NCBI RefSeq assembly: GCF_001584335.1
Contig: NZ_LSBB01000001.1
Span: 868,001-932,000, forward strand
Origin: Bacillus atrophaeus
GTDB lineage: Bacteria; Bacillota; Bacilli; Bacillales; Bacillaceae
Direction: 5' to 3'
DNA length: 64,000 nt
Both the position numbers and the translations under genes were made by a program. Below are positions 1 to 8,582 of the stretch, piece by piece. The notes beneath the pieces were generated by a model, which saw only the letters and a list, made by a program, of their open reading frames with translations, did not search any database and was not told the origin of the DNA. The first letter of the stretch is position 1; each line of letters begins with the position of its first letter.

Positions 1-591
1 ATGTTTGACGCTTTTAAGGTGTCATTAACGCCTTATCTACATACCAATAAGCTGGCCATGGTGCTGTTCCAATTTCCGCCATGGTTTGATTGTAAAAAAG
101 AAAACGTCGCCTACTTAAGGTGGTGCAAACAACAAATGGGGAGCATTCCGTGCGCTCTTGAATTCCGGCACCGTTCGTGGTTTTCGCCCCAGTTTTATGA
201 ACAGACGCTTTCCTTTATGAAGGCTGAAGGCTGGATTCACAGTGTGTGCGACGAGCCGCAAATCGGTGAGGGCAGCGTACCGACCGTTTTAAAGGCGACA
301 GATAAGAACAAAACGCTCGTCAGGTTTCATGGCCGGAATAAACAAGGCTGGATCAAACCTGATGGGGGACAAAACTGGCGCGAAGTCAGATATTTATACC
401 GTTATAATAAACAAGAGCTAGAAGATTGGAAAAAGAACCTTGCCATTCTCCAGCAGCAATGCCGTGATGTTTACGTGCTGTTTAACAACAATTCCGGCGG
501 AGACGCGGCTGACAATGGAAAAGAGATGCTGAGTATGCTCGGAATCGAATATACCGACCTCTCTCCAAGGCAGCTCGATTTATTCAACTAG
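1..591 (+). CDS. yunF: DUF72 family protein YunF, 5' end missing
   Basis: The frame is open from the first base and ends with TAG at 589-591, giving 196 residues. The family is usually about 280 residues, so some 85 N-terminal residues lie outside the window and the ATG at base 1 is probably internal. Visible features fit DUF72 (a TIM-barrel-like family of unknown activity): FRHRSWF near residue 55, VRFHGRN near 108 and a C-terminal NNNSGGDAADN near 163. The name follows the B. subtilis neighbour order yunF-yunE-yunD. It lies 18 bp upstream of yunE and is probably cotranscribed with it. No function is established for this family and none is claimed here. Confidence 0.85.
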   Translation: MFDAFKVSLTPYLHTNKLAMVLFQFPPWFDCKKENVAYLRWCKQQMGSIPCALEFRHRSWFSPQFYEQTLSFMKAEGWIHSVCDEPQIGEGSVPTVLKATDKNKTLVRFHGRNKQGWIKPDGGQNWREVRYLYRYNKQELEDWKKNLAILQQQCRDVYVLFNNNSGGDAADNGKEMLSMLGIEYTDLSPRQLDLFN

Positions 592-609
592 GGAAAGAGG
601 AGAATGTAA

Positions 610-1431
610 GTGTCTTATATGATTTTAATTGTATTGGGTTTGATTGCGGGTACGGTAGGAAGCCTGATTGGCCTTGGAGGAGGGATTGTCATTGTTCCCG
701 CCTTGCTGTTTTTAAGCAGCGCGACCCCTTTCTTTCAAGATGTAACACCCCAGGTCGCCATCGGGACCTCGCTTTTGGTCATTATTTTTACAGGCTTATC
801 TTCCACGCTTGCTTATATTAAATACAAAACGGTTGATTATAAAAGCGGACTGATTTTCTTTATCGGTTCAGGCCCCGGAAGTATAATCGGAGCTTACGTA
901 TCGAAGCTGTTTAATTCTGATTCGTTTTCTGTCTGGTTTGGGATTTTTATGATTCTGATTTCAGTATCATTAATGCTGAAAAAGAAAGCAAGGCCGCTGA
1001 ACAAAGAGCATCAAGGGATAATTCGGACTTTTCGGGATGATTCGGGCGAGCCGTATACCTATTCCTACAATGCGGCTGCCGGAATTGCCATCGCCTTTGC
1101 CGTCGGTTTTTTAGGCGGGCTTTTCGGCATTGGCGGCGGTTCGCTGATGGTGCCCGCCATGATGCTTTTATTTTTATTCCCGCCAAAGGTCGCGGTCGCA
1201 ACATCAATGTTTATTATTTTCCTGTCTTCTGTTACAGGATCTGTTTCTCACGTTCTCTCCGGCCATGTTGATTGGCTGTATGCTCTTGCTCTCATTCCGG
1301 GTGCTTGGTTCGGAGGGAAACTTGGCGCGGCTATCAATAAAAGAATGCAGACCAAAACGATCGTTGCCACCATGCGGATTGTGTTAATTTTAATCGGCTG
1401 CCAATTAATTTATGAAGGCATATTCAGATGA
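610..1431 (+). CDS. yunE: TSUP/DUF81 family membrane permease YunE
   Basis: This 273-residue integral membrane protein belongs to the TSUP (TauE/SafE) family, whose members export or import sulfur-containing or organic anions; the substrate of YunE is unknown. The two family repeats are visible as glycine-rich segments, GLIGLGGGIVIVPAL near residues 17-31 and GGLFGIGGGSLMVPAMML near 169-186, with about eight hydrophobic stretches overall. The start is GTG, chosen because an AAAGAGGAGA ribosome binding site ends just before it. It lies 18 bp downstream of yunF, and yunD begins 19 bp after its stop, so the three probably form one transcript. B. subtilis YunE has the same length. Confidence 0.9.
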   Translation: MSYMILIVLGLIAGTVGSLIGLGGGIVIVPALLFLSSATPFFQDVTPQVAIGTSLLVIIFTGLSSTLAYIKYKTVDYKSGLIFFIGSGPGSIIGAYVSKLFNSDSFSVWFGIFMILISVSLMLKKKARPLNKEHQGIIRTFRDDSGEPYTYSYNAAAGIAIAFAVGFLGGLFGIGGGSLMVPAMMLLFLFPPKVAVATSMFIIFLSSVTGSVSHVLSGHVDWLYALALIPGAWFGGKLGAAINKRMQTKTIVATMRIVLILIGCQLIYEGIFR

Positions 1432-1450
1432 AGGATTAGGGAGAGATTGT

Positions 1451-2839
1451 ATGTTAGAGAAACTCCGCTTATATCACACCAATGATTTACACAGCCATTT
1501 TGAAAACTGGCCGAAAATCGTCCACTATATTGAGCAGAAAAGAAAAGAGCATTTGTTAAACAGCGAAGAGGCGCTCGTATTTGATATCGGCGATCATGTC
1601 GATCGTTTTCAATTCGTGACAGAAGCGACATATGGAAAGACAAATGTAGATCTGCTGAACCGTCTTCATATAGATGCGGCTGCCATCGGGAATAACGAAG
1701 GAATTACCCTTCCTCATGAAGAGCTGGCGGCCTTATACGATCATGCCGAATTCCCCGTTATCGTCTCCAACCTGTTTGACAAACACGGAAAACGTCCGAA
1801 GTGGGCGGTGCCTTATGTGATGAAAACACTCGAAAATGGAATGACGATGGCAATTTTGGGTGTGACCGTACCGTATTATCCTGTTTATGACAAACTGGAC
1901 TGGACTGTAACCGACGCTTTCGAGAAGATAAAAGAAATGATCGCAGAAGTGAAAGACAGAGCCGATATTATTATTTTGCTTTCCCATTTAGGCATTATTG
2001 ATGACCAGGCGGCGGCTGAAGCATTTCCTGAGCTTGATGTGATTTTAGAATCGCACACCCACCATTTACTTGAAAACGGCCAAATGGTAAATGGCGTTTT
2101 GCTCGCTTGCGCCGAAAAGTACGGCAACTATGTCGGCTGTGTCGAACTGGTCATTGACAGCAAACGGAGGCAAATTGTTGAAAAGAAAGCATCCGTTCAA
2201 AACATGTCTGAATGGCCGGAAGAATCAAAAGAGACGAAGGCATTTCTTGAGGAAAAAGAACGTGAAGCCGAGGAATTGCTGGCTGATGAGATCGGCGTTT
2301 TGGACAAGGATGCGGAAGTCAAGTGGTTCGAGGAATCCGCATTGCCTAAACTTTTGGCCGAGGCGCTGCAAGAGTGGTGCGGCAGTGAAATCAGCATGGT
2401 GAATTCGGGCATCATCTTGGGGCCGCTGAAATCCGGGCCTGTGACCAAGCTTGACCTGCACCGCATCTGCCCGCATCCCATAAACCCTGTTACCGTGCGT
2501 CTCACAGGAGAAGACCTCAAAGAAACAATCCTTCAGGCCGCCACAGAGAAAATAGAGCAGCTTCGTATAAAAGGATTGGGCTTCCGCGGAGAAGTGATGG
2601 GGAAAATGGTATATGCGGGGGCCGAGGTTCAAACGGAACGGCTTGATGACGGCATTACTGATGTCATCCATATCACGATAAATGGAGAACACATAGAAAA
2701 AGACCGCGTGTACACAGTCGGAACGCTGGACATGTTTACATTGGGAAGGCTGTTTCCTCTTATACGGGACGCGGGAGAAAAAGAATTTTTCATGCCGGAG
2801 TTTTTACGGGACCTTCTGGCCTGGAAACTTACACAGTAA
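1451..2839 (+). CDS. yunD: 5'-nucleotidase-like metallophosphoesterase YunD
   Basis: This 462-residue protein has a two-domain 5'-nucleotidase/2',3'-cyclic phosphodiesterase architecture. The N-terminal calcineurin-like domain shows the metal-binding motifs in order: YHTNDLHSHF (residues 7-16), DIGDHVDR, GNNE, LLSHLG and ESHTHH. The C-terminal nucleotidase domain follows from about residue 290. No signal peptide is visible, so it is probably cytoplasmic, unlike many secreted family members. The frame is open from 1412, but the ATG at 1451 follows GGATTAGGGAGAG and gives the same length as B. subtilis YunD. The physiological substrate is unknown. It lies 19 bp after yunE. Confidence 0.9.
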   Translation: MLEKLRLYHTNDLHSHFENWPKIVHYIEQKRKEHLLNSEEALVFDIGDHVDRFQFVTEATYGKTNVDLLNRLHIDAAAIGNNEGITLPHEELAALYDHAEFPVIVSNLFDKHGKRPKWAVPYVMKTLENGMTMAILGVTVPYYPVYDKLDWTVTDAFEKIKEMIAEVKDRADIIILLSHLGIIDDQAAAEAFPELDVILESHTHHLLENGQMVNGVLLACAEKYGNYVGCVELVIDSKRRQIVEKKASVQNMSEWPEESKETKAFLEEKEREAEELLADEIGVLDKDAEVKWFEESALPKLLAEALQEWCGSEISMVNSGIILGPLKSGPVTKLDLHRICPHPINPVTVRLTGEDLKETILQAATEKIEQLRIKGLGFRGEVMGKMVYAGAEVQTERLDDGITDVIHITINGEHIEKDRVYTVGTLDMFTLGRLFPLIRDAGEKEFFMPEFLRDLLAWKLTQ

Positions 2840-2852
2840 GCTTTCTGCCCAC

Positions 2853-2880
2853 AACAAGCTGTGCCCTTCATCATAAAGTA
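2853..2880 (+). promoter_or_regulatory. possible SigmaK-type promoter of yunC
   Basis: AAC at 2853-2855 and CATAAAGTA at 2872-2880, separated by 16 bp, match the mother-cell SigmaK consensus (AC, 16 bp, CATAnnnTA). The -10 element lies in the loop of a 9-bp inverted repeat that also covers the yunC ribosome binding site. Short motifs like this occur by chance, so the call is tentative. Confidence 0.35.
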
Positions 2881-2902
2881 TAGATGAAGGGAGTGATTTG
2901 AT

Positions 2903-3208
2903 GTGGTAAACCTTACACCGATTCTCATTGAAGGTGAACCTTTTACAGCGGTCACTGTTAAGCTTCCCAAAACAAATTTTATGGCGGTGGCCAATGATCA
3001 CGGATATATTATGTGCGGCGCGCTGGATGTTGCGCTGCTGAATGACAAATTAAAGGAACGCGGAATCATCGCGGGCCGGGCTGTCGGCGTCCGCACCATT
3101 GACCAGCTGTTGGACGCTCCTTTGGAATCCATTACGTACGCCGCGGAAGATCTCGGCATTCATGTGGGAATGAGCGGACGAGAGGCTCTTTTGAAAATGG
3201 CAAAATAA
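2903..3208 (+). CDS. yunC: DUF1805 protein YunC
   Basis: This 101-residue soluble protein belongs to the DUF1805/YunC family, which has no known biochemical role. The GTG start at 2903 follows a GAAGGGAGTG ribosome binding site. The site lies in the 3' arm of a perfect 9-bp inverted repeat (2864-2872 with 2883-2891), so the initiation region could fold. The same upstream segment contains CATAAAGTA at 2872-2880 with AAC 16 bp upstream, which matches the SigmaK promoter pattern (AC, 16 bp, CATAnnnTA). Mother-cell expression is therefore possible but is only an inference from the motif. Neighbouring yunB and lytH are sporulation genes. Confidence 0.88.
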   Translation: MVNLTPILIEGEPFTAVTVKLPKTNFMAVANDHGYIMCGALDVALLNDKLKERGIIAGRAVGVRTIDQLLDAPLESITYAAEDLGIHVGMSGREALLKMAK

Positions 3209-3243
3209 ATTGTCCCGGCTATTACTATGTCCCCCTTTACAAG

Positions 3244-3251
3244 CATACATT
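3244..3251 (+). promoter_or_regulatory. SigmaE-like -10 element upstream of yunB
   Basis: CATACATT matches the SigmaE -10 consensus CATACAnT exactly and lies 25 bp before the TTG start. The -35 region (around 3221) is a weak match. yunB is known to be SigmaE-dependent in B. subtilis, which supports the assignment. Confidence 0.5.
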
Positions 3252-3275
3252 GTGATATGTAAGGGGGGATTTTGC

Positions 3276-4076
3276 TTGCCAAGATTTCGCGGCCCTCTTC
3301 GTAAAAGAGGACCTTTGCCATTTCGGTACGTTATGCTGCTTACACTTGTATTTTTCCTCATTTCCACAACGGTAAGCCTGTGGATCATTAATGCCTCCAT
3401 CAAACCGATTTTGATGGATATCGGAGAAATGGAAACGAAACGCGTGGCGATAGAAGTCATTCAAGCCTCAATTGAAGACTATATGTCAAATCGTGATAAC
3501 ATGAAAGACATGTTTGAGATGAACTCCGATGAAAACGGCAAATTAACGACAATCGATTTTAATACACAAATCGTCAACAGTATGAAAACGAAGATAACAA
3601 AACAGCTGCAATCGCATCTGAAAGAAGTGGAAACAGGCGAATTCACGCATAGCAAGAAACACGGATCAGGAAAAAATAGCGGCGCTAACGAGAATATTAT
3701 GATCAATATTCCGCTGGGACAGGTGACCGGCAATACCATTCTCGGCAATTTGGGGCCGAAAATACCGGTAAGGTTTAGTTTAATCGGTGACGCGCTCACT
3801 GATGTGAAGACAAAAATTGAGCCGTACGGCATTAATAACGCGTTAATTGATATCAGTATCTCTGTTGAAATTAAAGTGAAAGTCATTATTCCGTTCGCAA
3901 CCAAAACATCCGTCGTCACAAACACCATTCCGGTCTCTATCAAAGCGGTGCAGGGAGAAGTTCCGCAATTCTACAATGGAAGCGGCGGAACCGGTGTCAC
4001 CCCGTCTGTTCAGCTGCCAAGCAGCAAAGAGGAAGACAGCGGATCATCAAAAAACAGTAAAAAAAGCAGCGAGTAA
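3276..4076 (+). CDS. yunB: sporulation protein YunB
   Basis: This 266-residue protein is the counterpart of YunB, a SigmaE-controlled protein needed for normal spore formation in B. subtilis. A basic N-terminus is followed by a membrane anchor (residues about 16-40, VMLLTLVFFLISTTVSLWII), then a large extracytoplasmic domain with family blocks such as NIPLGQVTGNTILGNLGPKIPVRF. The C-terminus ends in a Ser/Lys/Glu-rich tail. The TTG start at 3276 is preceded by an AAGGGGGGAT ribosome binding site; the longer frame from 3210 would put that site inside the gene. CATACATT at 3244-3251 matches the SigmaE -10 consensus, fitting the known control. Confidence 0.88.
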   Translation: MPRFRGPLRKRGPLPFRYVMLLTLVFFLISTTVSLWIINASIKPILMDIGEMETKRVAIEVIQASIEDYMSNRDNMKDMFEMNSDENGKLTTIDFNTQIVNSMKTKITKQLQSHLKEVETGEFTHSKKHGSGKNSGANENIMINIPLGQVTGNTILGNLGPKIPVRFSLIGDALTDVKTKIEPYGINNALIDISISVEIKVKVIIPFATKTSVVTNTIPVSIKAVQGEVPQFYNGSGGTGVTPSVQLPSSKEEDSGSSKNSKKSSE

Positions 4077-4079
4077 AAT

Positions 4080-4110
4080 CAGCCGCCTTCCTTTAGAGGG
4101 CGGCTGTTTT
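4080..4110. terminator. bidirectional terminator yunB/lytH
   Basis: CAGCCGCC (4080-4087) pairs with GGCGGCTG (4099-4106), followed by TTTT. It lies between the converging ends of yunB and lytH, so it can serve both strands. Confidence 0.8.
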
Positions 4111-4112
4111 CG

Positions 4113-5093
4113 CTACTTCTTTTTTCGTATTTCAAAACGTTCCCATGCTCTTAAATGCGGGTATGGATCAAACGACCATTCGGTTCTGCCGTTATCTTTG
4201 TACATACCGTAATGCAGATGCGGAGGGAATTTCCCGGCTGTTCCGGGCGGGCCGTAGCCTGAGCTGCCGACAGAACCGATCACTTGCCCCGGTTCGACAA
4301 TCTGACCGGTTTTGATTCCTTTGGCAAAGCCGTTAAGGTGGGCAAAGTAATGATACGTATTATTCACATCTCTGATTCCAATTCTCCATCCTCCGAAGCG
4401 GTTCCAGCCTTTCATTTCAATCACCCCGTAGCAGGTAGACCGGACCGGCATCCCGTAATGGGCGAACAGATCCGTTCCTTCATGGATGCGCCTGCCTCCA
4501 AAACCGCGGGCATCTCCCCATGTGCTCCGATAGCTATAATCTGTTCTGACGGGCAGAGGAAAGGCATGCTCACCGAGATCAATATGACCGTAAGCCTTAA
4601 ACAGTTTCATAAACTCTGTAATAATTCCGACAGTCTGATCACGATGATAAAAATTCCATAGTCCGATGCGGATATTGTCCACGTCCGTTCCGTATGACAG
4701 CAAGTATTGGGCGAATGTATACAAGATATCCTCGTCATTGCTGACCTCGGCTTTACCGTCGCCATCCCCATCCATGCCGATCCCGTCAAACACTTTTATA
4801 CTTAGCGGAGCATCATCCTTAGGGTTAGGATTTTCAGGTCCGCTCCATATGTCATCCGGAATATAGATACTGATGATTCCTGATTTTTCGGGCAAATCGT
4901 TTCGGTTGCTGCGCACATTTTCTTCATATTGATCAACGGCGGCAAGCGCGTACCAAGGGATTTGCGTGACCGCTTCCGCCTTGCGGTATAATTCCATGCG
5001 TGCAGAGAGTACGGAATCCGGCTTTTCTTTGCCCGAAATGCTAGGCTCGAATGCAAACAAAAGGAGAAGAAGAGCGGATAACACAATTTTCAC
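4113..5093 (-). CDS. lytH: L-Ala-D-Glu endopeptidase LytH (M23 family)
   Basis: This 326-residue zinc metallopeptidase acts on the spore cortex, cleaving between L-Ala and D-Glu so that muropeptides carry single L-alanine side chains. That role and SigmaK control are known for B. subtilis LytH. Residues 1-25 form a signal peptide or anchor (VKIVLSALLLLLFAF). The C-terminal third is the M23 domain, with zinc ligands in RRIHEGTDLF and HLHYGM. The frame stays open far upstream to 5387, but the GTG at 5093 is preceded by AAAGGAG at an 8-bp spacing and gives exactly the known length. It converges on yunB and diverges from lipA. Confidence 0.93.
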   Translation of the reverse strand: MKIVLSALLLLLFAFEPSISGKEKPDSVLSARMELYRKAEAVTQIPWYALAAVDQYEENVRSNRNDLPEKSGIISIYIPDDIWSGPENPNPKDDAPLSIKVFDGIGMDGDGDGKAEVSNDEDILYTFAQYLLSYGTDVDNIRIGLWNFYHRDQTVGIITEFMKLFKAYGHIDLGEHAFPLPVRTDYSYRSTWGDARGFGGRRIHEGTDLFAHYGMPVRSTCYGVIEMKGWNRFGGWRIGIRDVNNTYHYFAHLNGFAKGIKTGQIVEPGQVIGSVGSSGYGPPGTAGKFPPHLHYGMYKDNGRTEWSFDPYPHLRAWERFEIRKKK

Positions 5094-5325
5094 AAAATGA
5101 TCTCCTTTCATATTGAATACGTATAGTTTGCGGCAACTCGATAAGAAAATGTCAGTAATTCTCTTCCCTTGTCGAGAAATTTTTCCTATGTTAAAGTGTC
5201 TAGAGAAAAGACTTTCTTTAGTTAGAAAAATAATATTTTTTGCAGAAACCAAGGTGTCTGCATCCATCGAGATTTCAGAATTTTTCGCGCTCAGGAAAAC
5301 ATATTGGATATTGGAGATGATGGGA

Positions 5326-6222
5326 TTGGCAAAGAAAGACGAACACCTCAGAAAGCCCGATTGGCTTAAAATAAAATTAAATACCAATGAAAATTACACG
5401 GGCCTCAAAAAATTAATGCGGGAAAACAATCTGCACACGGTGTGTGAGGAAGCGAAATGCCCCAATATACATGAATGCTGGGCGGTCAGACGTACAGCTA
5501 CATTTATGATTTTGGGCTCTGTCTGTACAAGAGCGTGCCGCTTTTGCGCGGTTAAGACAGGCCTTCCGACAGAACTTGATTTGCAAGAACCGGAACGCGT
5601 AGCTGATTCAGTCAGCATTATGAATCTGAAGCATGCCGTTATCACAGCTGTTGCGCGTGATGACCAAAAAGACGGAGGAGCCGGTGTTTTCGCAGAAACC
5701 GTACGAGCGATCCGCAGAAAAAGCCCGTTTACAACCATTGAAGTGCTTCCGTCTGATATGGGCGGCAATTACGATAATCTAAAAACATTAATGGACGCGC
5801 GTCCCGACATTTTAAACCACAATATTGAAACGGTCCGCCGCCTCACTCCAAGAGTCCGCGCACGAGCGAAATATGATCGGTCATTGGAATTTTTGCGCCG
5901 TGCAAAAGAAATGCAGCCGGACATTCCGACGAAATCAAGCATTATGATCGGTCTGGGTGAAACAAAGGAAGAAATCATCGAAGTAATGGACGACCTGTTG
6001 GCAAACAACGTTGATATCATGGCAATCGGCCAATATCTGCAGCCGTCCAAAAAACACTTGAAAGTCCAAAAATATTACCACCCCGACGAATTTGCCGAAT
6101 TAAAAGAAATCGCTATGCAAAAAGGCTTCAGCCACTGTGAAGCAGGTCCGCTTGTCCGCTCATCCTACCATGCGGATGAACAGGTTAACGAAGCTTCTAA
6201 AAAGCGCCAAGCGCAAGCATAA
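5326..6222 (+). CDS. lipA: lipoyl synthase LipA
   Basis: This 298-residue radical SAM enzyme inserts two sulfur atoms into protein-bound octanoyl groups to make the lipoyl cofactor of 2-oxoacid dehydrogenases and the glycine cleavage system. Both cluster-binding motifs are intact: the auxiliary [12 protein letters not shown] (residues about 40-51) and the radical [11 protein letters not shown] (about 66-73). The conserved RSSYHA motif lies near the C-terminus. The TTG start at 5326 follows GGAGATGATGGGA and matches the B. subtilis protein from its first residues ([10 protein letters not shown]). The frame is open upstream to 5113, but that stretch is non-conserved. It diverges from lytH and converges on yutC. 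Confidence 0.96.
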   Translation: MAKKDEHLRKPDWLKIKLNTNENYTGLKKLMRENNLHTVCEEAKCPNIHECWAVRRTATFMILGSVCTRACRFCAVKTGLPTELDLQEPERVADSVSIMNLKHAVITAVARDDQKDGGAGVFAETVRAIRRKSPFTTIEVLPSDMGGNYDNLKTLMDARPDILNHNIETVRRLTPRVRARAKYDRSLEFLRRAKEMQPDIPTKSSIMIGLGETKEEIIEVMDDLLANNVDIMAIGQYLQPSKKHLKVQKYYHPDEFAELKEIAMQKGFSHCEAGPLVRSSYHADEQVNEASKKRQAQA

Positions 6223-6226
6223 TGCC

Positions 6227-6251
6227 AAAACGCCAGAATATCTGGCGTTTT
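6227..6251. terminator. bidirectional terminator lipA/yutC
   Basis: AAAACGCCAGA (6227-6237) pairs with TCTGGCGTTTT (6241-6251) over a 3-nt loop. T-runs are present on both strands between the converging genes. Confidence 0.85.
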
Positions 6252-6253
6252 TG

Positions 6254-6898
6254 TCATTTGTGATTCGTTTGCAGCGGTCCTTGAGCTTGATCCTGATCCT
6301 GATCTGTTTCTCCATTAGCATTTTCGTCTTCAGAGACAGGCCCTCCCTGCGGAGATTTTTTCATTTCTTGAATGGTATCCGCCATGATGTCACTGATATC
6401 TCTTGAATCAGAACGAAGCCTGCTGTAGTTCTCAATGGATTGCACAAGGTTTGGATTATCGGAAATATACACATGATAGTACCGCGGGATAACAGAAGCT
6501 GCTGTTTTTTTGACCTGGTCGGCCGTCTGCTCCCGTCTTTTTGAATTCGTTTGGTAAACAATGAGCGCTTCTTTGTCTGTCACGAGTGTCGCGGCATCTT
6601 GAACATGCGGGAGCTGAACCGTTAAACTGGAAATAACATGTGCGGTTTTTTCACGGTCAATTGTCGGCACTTTCGTTTGAGTGTCATCCGGCATGCTGTT
6701 TGCTTGGTAGCGGACATATCCAAACTGGCCATTTTTGTTATCCTGATTGAAAGACTCTTTTCGATCAGACACACTGATGGTCTTGCCGCCGATCTCCTTG
6801 TCGGTCTTGATATCCCGTTGCGCATCGTTTGTTTCGGCTCCCGTACAGCCTGTCAAAAGGCCAGCTAAAAGGCAGACGATATAAGCAGTATGTTTCAT
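6254..6898 (-). CDS. yutC: YhcN/YlaJ-type sporulation lipoprotein YutC
   Basis: This 214-residue protein is a predicted lipoprotein: MKHTAYIVCLLAGLLTGC is a short signal peptide ending in the lipobox LTGC, with Cys at about residue 18. The mature part contains a YhcN/YlaJ-type domain with an AHVISSLTVQLPHVQDAATLVTDKEA-like block and ends in a hydrophilic Glu/Asp/Gln-rich tail. Family members are membrane-linked spore proteins; the exact role of YutC is not known. The ATG at 6898 is preceded by AAGGAGG, whereas the longer frame to 7030 has no site and would bury the signal peptide. It diverges from yutD. Confidence 0.88.
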   Translation of the reverse strand: MKHTAYIVCLLAGLLTGCTGAETNDAQRDIKTDKEIGGKTISVSDRKESFNQDNKNGQFGYVRYQANSMPDDTQTKVPTIDREKTAHVISSLTVQLPHVQDAATLVTDKEALIVYQTNSKRREQTADQVKKTAASVIPRYYHVYISDNPNLVQSIENYSRLRSDSRDISDIMADTIQEMKKSPQGGPVSEDENANGETDQDQDQAQGPLQTNHK

Positions 6899-7015
6899 TT
6901 TAGTAAATCCCTCCTTACAGCTTAGGGTAGCCAAATCAGATGATTTACTCTTTAGCAATTGATGGGGACGAAGCAATGAATTATGATATAAATGAGTGAT
7001 AAAAGAGGTGAAATC

Positions 7016-7291
7016 ATGATTCTCATTCAAAACGCTGAGTTCGAGTTAGTCCGCAACTTCAAAGAGGGGTTCAACGAAGAAGCCTTCAAAGCCCGCTATT
7101 CCGACATCTTAAATAAATATGACTACATTGTGGGAGACTGGGGATACAGTCAGCTTCGGCTCAAAGGCTTTTTTGACGACCAGAATCAAAAGGCAACCTT
7201 TGAAACGAAAATCAGCACGTTAGACGAGTATATTTACGAATACTGCAATTTCGGCTGTGCGTATTTTGTCTTGAAACGACTACGAAAATAA
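7016..7291 (+). CDS. yutD: DUF1027 protein YutD
   Basis: This 91-residue soluble protein of the YutD/DUF1027 family has no known function. It is rich in aromatic residues (YDYIVGDWGYSQLRLKGFFDD) and ends GCAYFVLKRLRK. The ATG at 7016 is used because AGAGGTG lies 5-6 bp upstream. It starts a compact run yutD-yutE-yutF with gaps of 21 and 31 bp, which suggests one transcript. The divergent partner is the sporulation lipoprotein gene yutC. Confidence 0.88.
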   Translation: MILIQNAEFELVRNFKEGFNEEAFKARYSDILNKYDYIVGDWGYSQLRLKGFFDDQNQKATFETKISTLDEYIYEYCNFGCAYFVLKRLRK

Positions 7292-7312
7292 AGAAGCAAA
7301 GGGGAGACTGTC

Positions 7313-7747
7313 ATGTATTTTGTAGACAGGAACAGGATTGAAGAAACCCTCGGATTTCTTGAAAAAGAATTGGCTCTTTTTAAAAAACAAACAGACTGGC
7401 AGACGGAGATTGAAAAAAAAGCGCTTGAGCGGATCGGCCATGTCGCCATCGAATGCATTATCGACACGGGAAATTATATGATCGACGGTTTTATTATGCG
7501 GGACCCGGGCAGCTACGACGACATCATGGACATTCTTGTTGATGAAAAAGTGGTAACGGAAGAGGAAGGGACGCATTTAAAACAGTTTATTTCCTACCGT
7601 AAAAAACTGGTTCAGCAGTATCAGCTGGCGGACGCCGAAGAACTTCTCAAACTGATCCAAGCGCATCACACCGTGCTGCAAGACTTTCCGTCACGGATCA
7701 GGAGCTACTTAGAGACGGAACTCGGCCCTGTTTCTGCATTTAAATAA
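7313..7747 (+). CDS. yutE: DUF86/HepT-like protein YutE
   Basis: This 144-residue all-alpha protein belongs to DUF86, the HepT-like fold of HEPN proteins. The N-terminal helix DRNRIEETLGFLEKELALFKK and the central IGHVAIECIIDTGNYMIDG helix are typical. In active HepT toxins an Rx4-6H motif cleaves RNA; here the matching segment reads RKKLVQQY, with Gln where His is expected, so RNase activity looks unlikely. No MNT-type nucleotidyltransferase antitoxin gene is adjacent. The ATG at 7313 follows AAAGGGGAGA. It is probably cotranscribed with yutD and yutF. Confidence 0.85.
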   Translation: MYFVDRNRIEETLGFLEKELALFKKQTDWQTEIEKKALERIGHVAIECIIDTGNYMIDGFIMRDPGSYDDIMDILVDEKVVTEEEGTHLKQFISYRKKLVQQYQLADAEELLKLIQAHHTVLQDFPSRIRSYLETELGPVSAFK

Positions 7748-7778
7748 GCCATCAAGAAAAGCAACGGGAGTGTAGTTG

Positions 7779-8549
7779 ATGAAAACATATAAAGGATATT
7801 TAATTGATTTAGACGGTACAATGTACAACGGAACCGAAAAAATTGAGGAAGCTTGCGAATTTGTCAGAAAGCTGAAAGAACGGGGCATTCCATATTTGTT
7901 TGTGACAAACAACTCGTCCCGCACACCGAAACAGGTGGCGGACAAGCTGGTTTCTTTTGACATTCCGGCGACAGAGGAGCAGGTTTTCACAACAAGCATG
8001 GCGACAGCTCAGCATATCGCGCAGCAGAAGCAGAATGCGTCTGTTTATGTGATCGGCGAAGAAGGCATCCGCCAGGCGATTGAAGAAAACGGCCTGACCT
8101 TTGCTGAGGAAGACGCAGACTTTGTAGTGGTAGGGATAGACCGCGGCATTACATACGAAAAGCTGGCAACAGGCTGCCTCGCGATCAGAAACGGCGCCAC
8201 TTTCATTTCTACAAACGGTGACGTGGCGATCCCGACAGAAAGAGGGCTTTTGCCGGGCAATGGCTCACTGACTTCAGTGTTAACCGTATCAACTGGCGTT
8301 CAGCCTGTATTTATCGGAAAGCCTGAATCCATCATTATGGAACAAGCCATGCGTGTCCTCGGAACAGATATCTCTGAAACATTGATGGTCGGTGATAATT
8401 ACGCAACAGACATTATGGCGGGTATGAACGCAGGGATGGACACTCTTCTTGTGCATACAGGCGTGACCAAAAGAGAGCATTTGGCCGATTATCCTGATAA
8501 ACCGACTCATGCCGTTGATTCCTTAACAGACTGGCTTACCCATATATAA
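7779..8549 (+). CDS. yutF: HAD-IIA phosphatase YutF (NagD-like)
   Basis: This 256-residue protein is a NagD/p-nitrophenyl-phosphatase-like member of the HAD superfamily, a cytoplasmic sugar or nucleotide phosphatase of unknown natural substrate. Motif I is DLDGTMYNG (residues about 9-17), motif II is VTNNSS near 46, the IIA cap follows, and motif III/IV is GKPES and MVGDNYATDIMAG near 205. The ATG at 7779 lies 8 bp after GGGAG; an in-frame TTG directly upstream (7776) is possible but less likely. Length equals the B. subtilis protein. It is last in the yutDEF run, facing yutG. Confidence 0.9.
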   Translation: MKTYKGYLIDLDGTMYNGTEKIEEACEFVRKLKERGIPYLFVTNNSSRTPKQVADKLVSFDIPATEEQVFTTSMATAQHIAQQKQNASVYVIGEEGIRQAIEENGLTFAEEDADFVVVGIDRGITYEKLATGCLAIRNGATFISTNGDVAIPTERGLLPGNGSLTSVLTVSTGVQPVFIGKPESIIMEQAMRVLGTDISETLMVGDNYATDIMAGMNAGMDTLLVHTGVTKREHLADYPDKPTHAVDSLTDWLTHI

Positions 8550-8556
8550 GAAAAAA

Positions 8557-8582
8557 GAGGGCGGTCCATATGGACTGCCCTC
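8557..8582 (-). terminator. terminator at the end of yutG
   Basis: GAGGGCGGTCC (8557-8567) pairs with GGACTGCCCTC (8572-8582). The A-run at 8551-8556 gives a T-run on the minus strand. The yutG stop codon lies at the foot of the stem. It may also slow plus-strand transcripts from yutF. Confidence 0.75.

Noticed and set aside
5113-5325. Upstream extension of lipA
   Set aside because: The added 71 residues are not part of the family; the TTG at 5326 matches B. subtilis LipA.
5094-5387. Extension of lytH upstream of 5093
   Set aside because: The extra residues are not conserved, and the GTG at 5093 has a perfect ribosome binding site and gives the known length.
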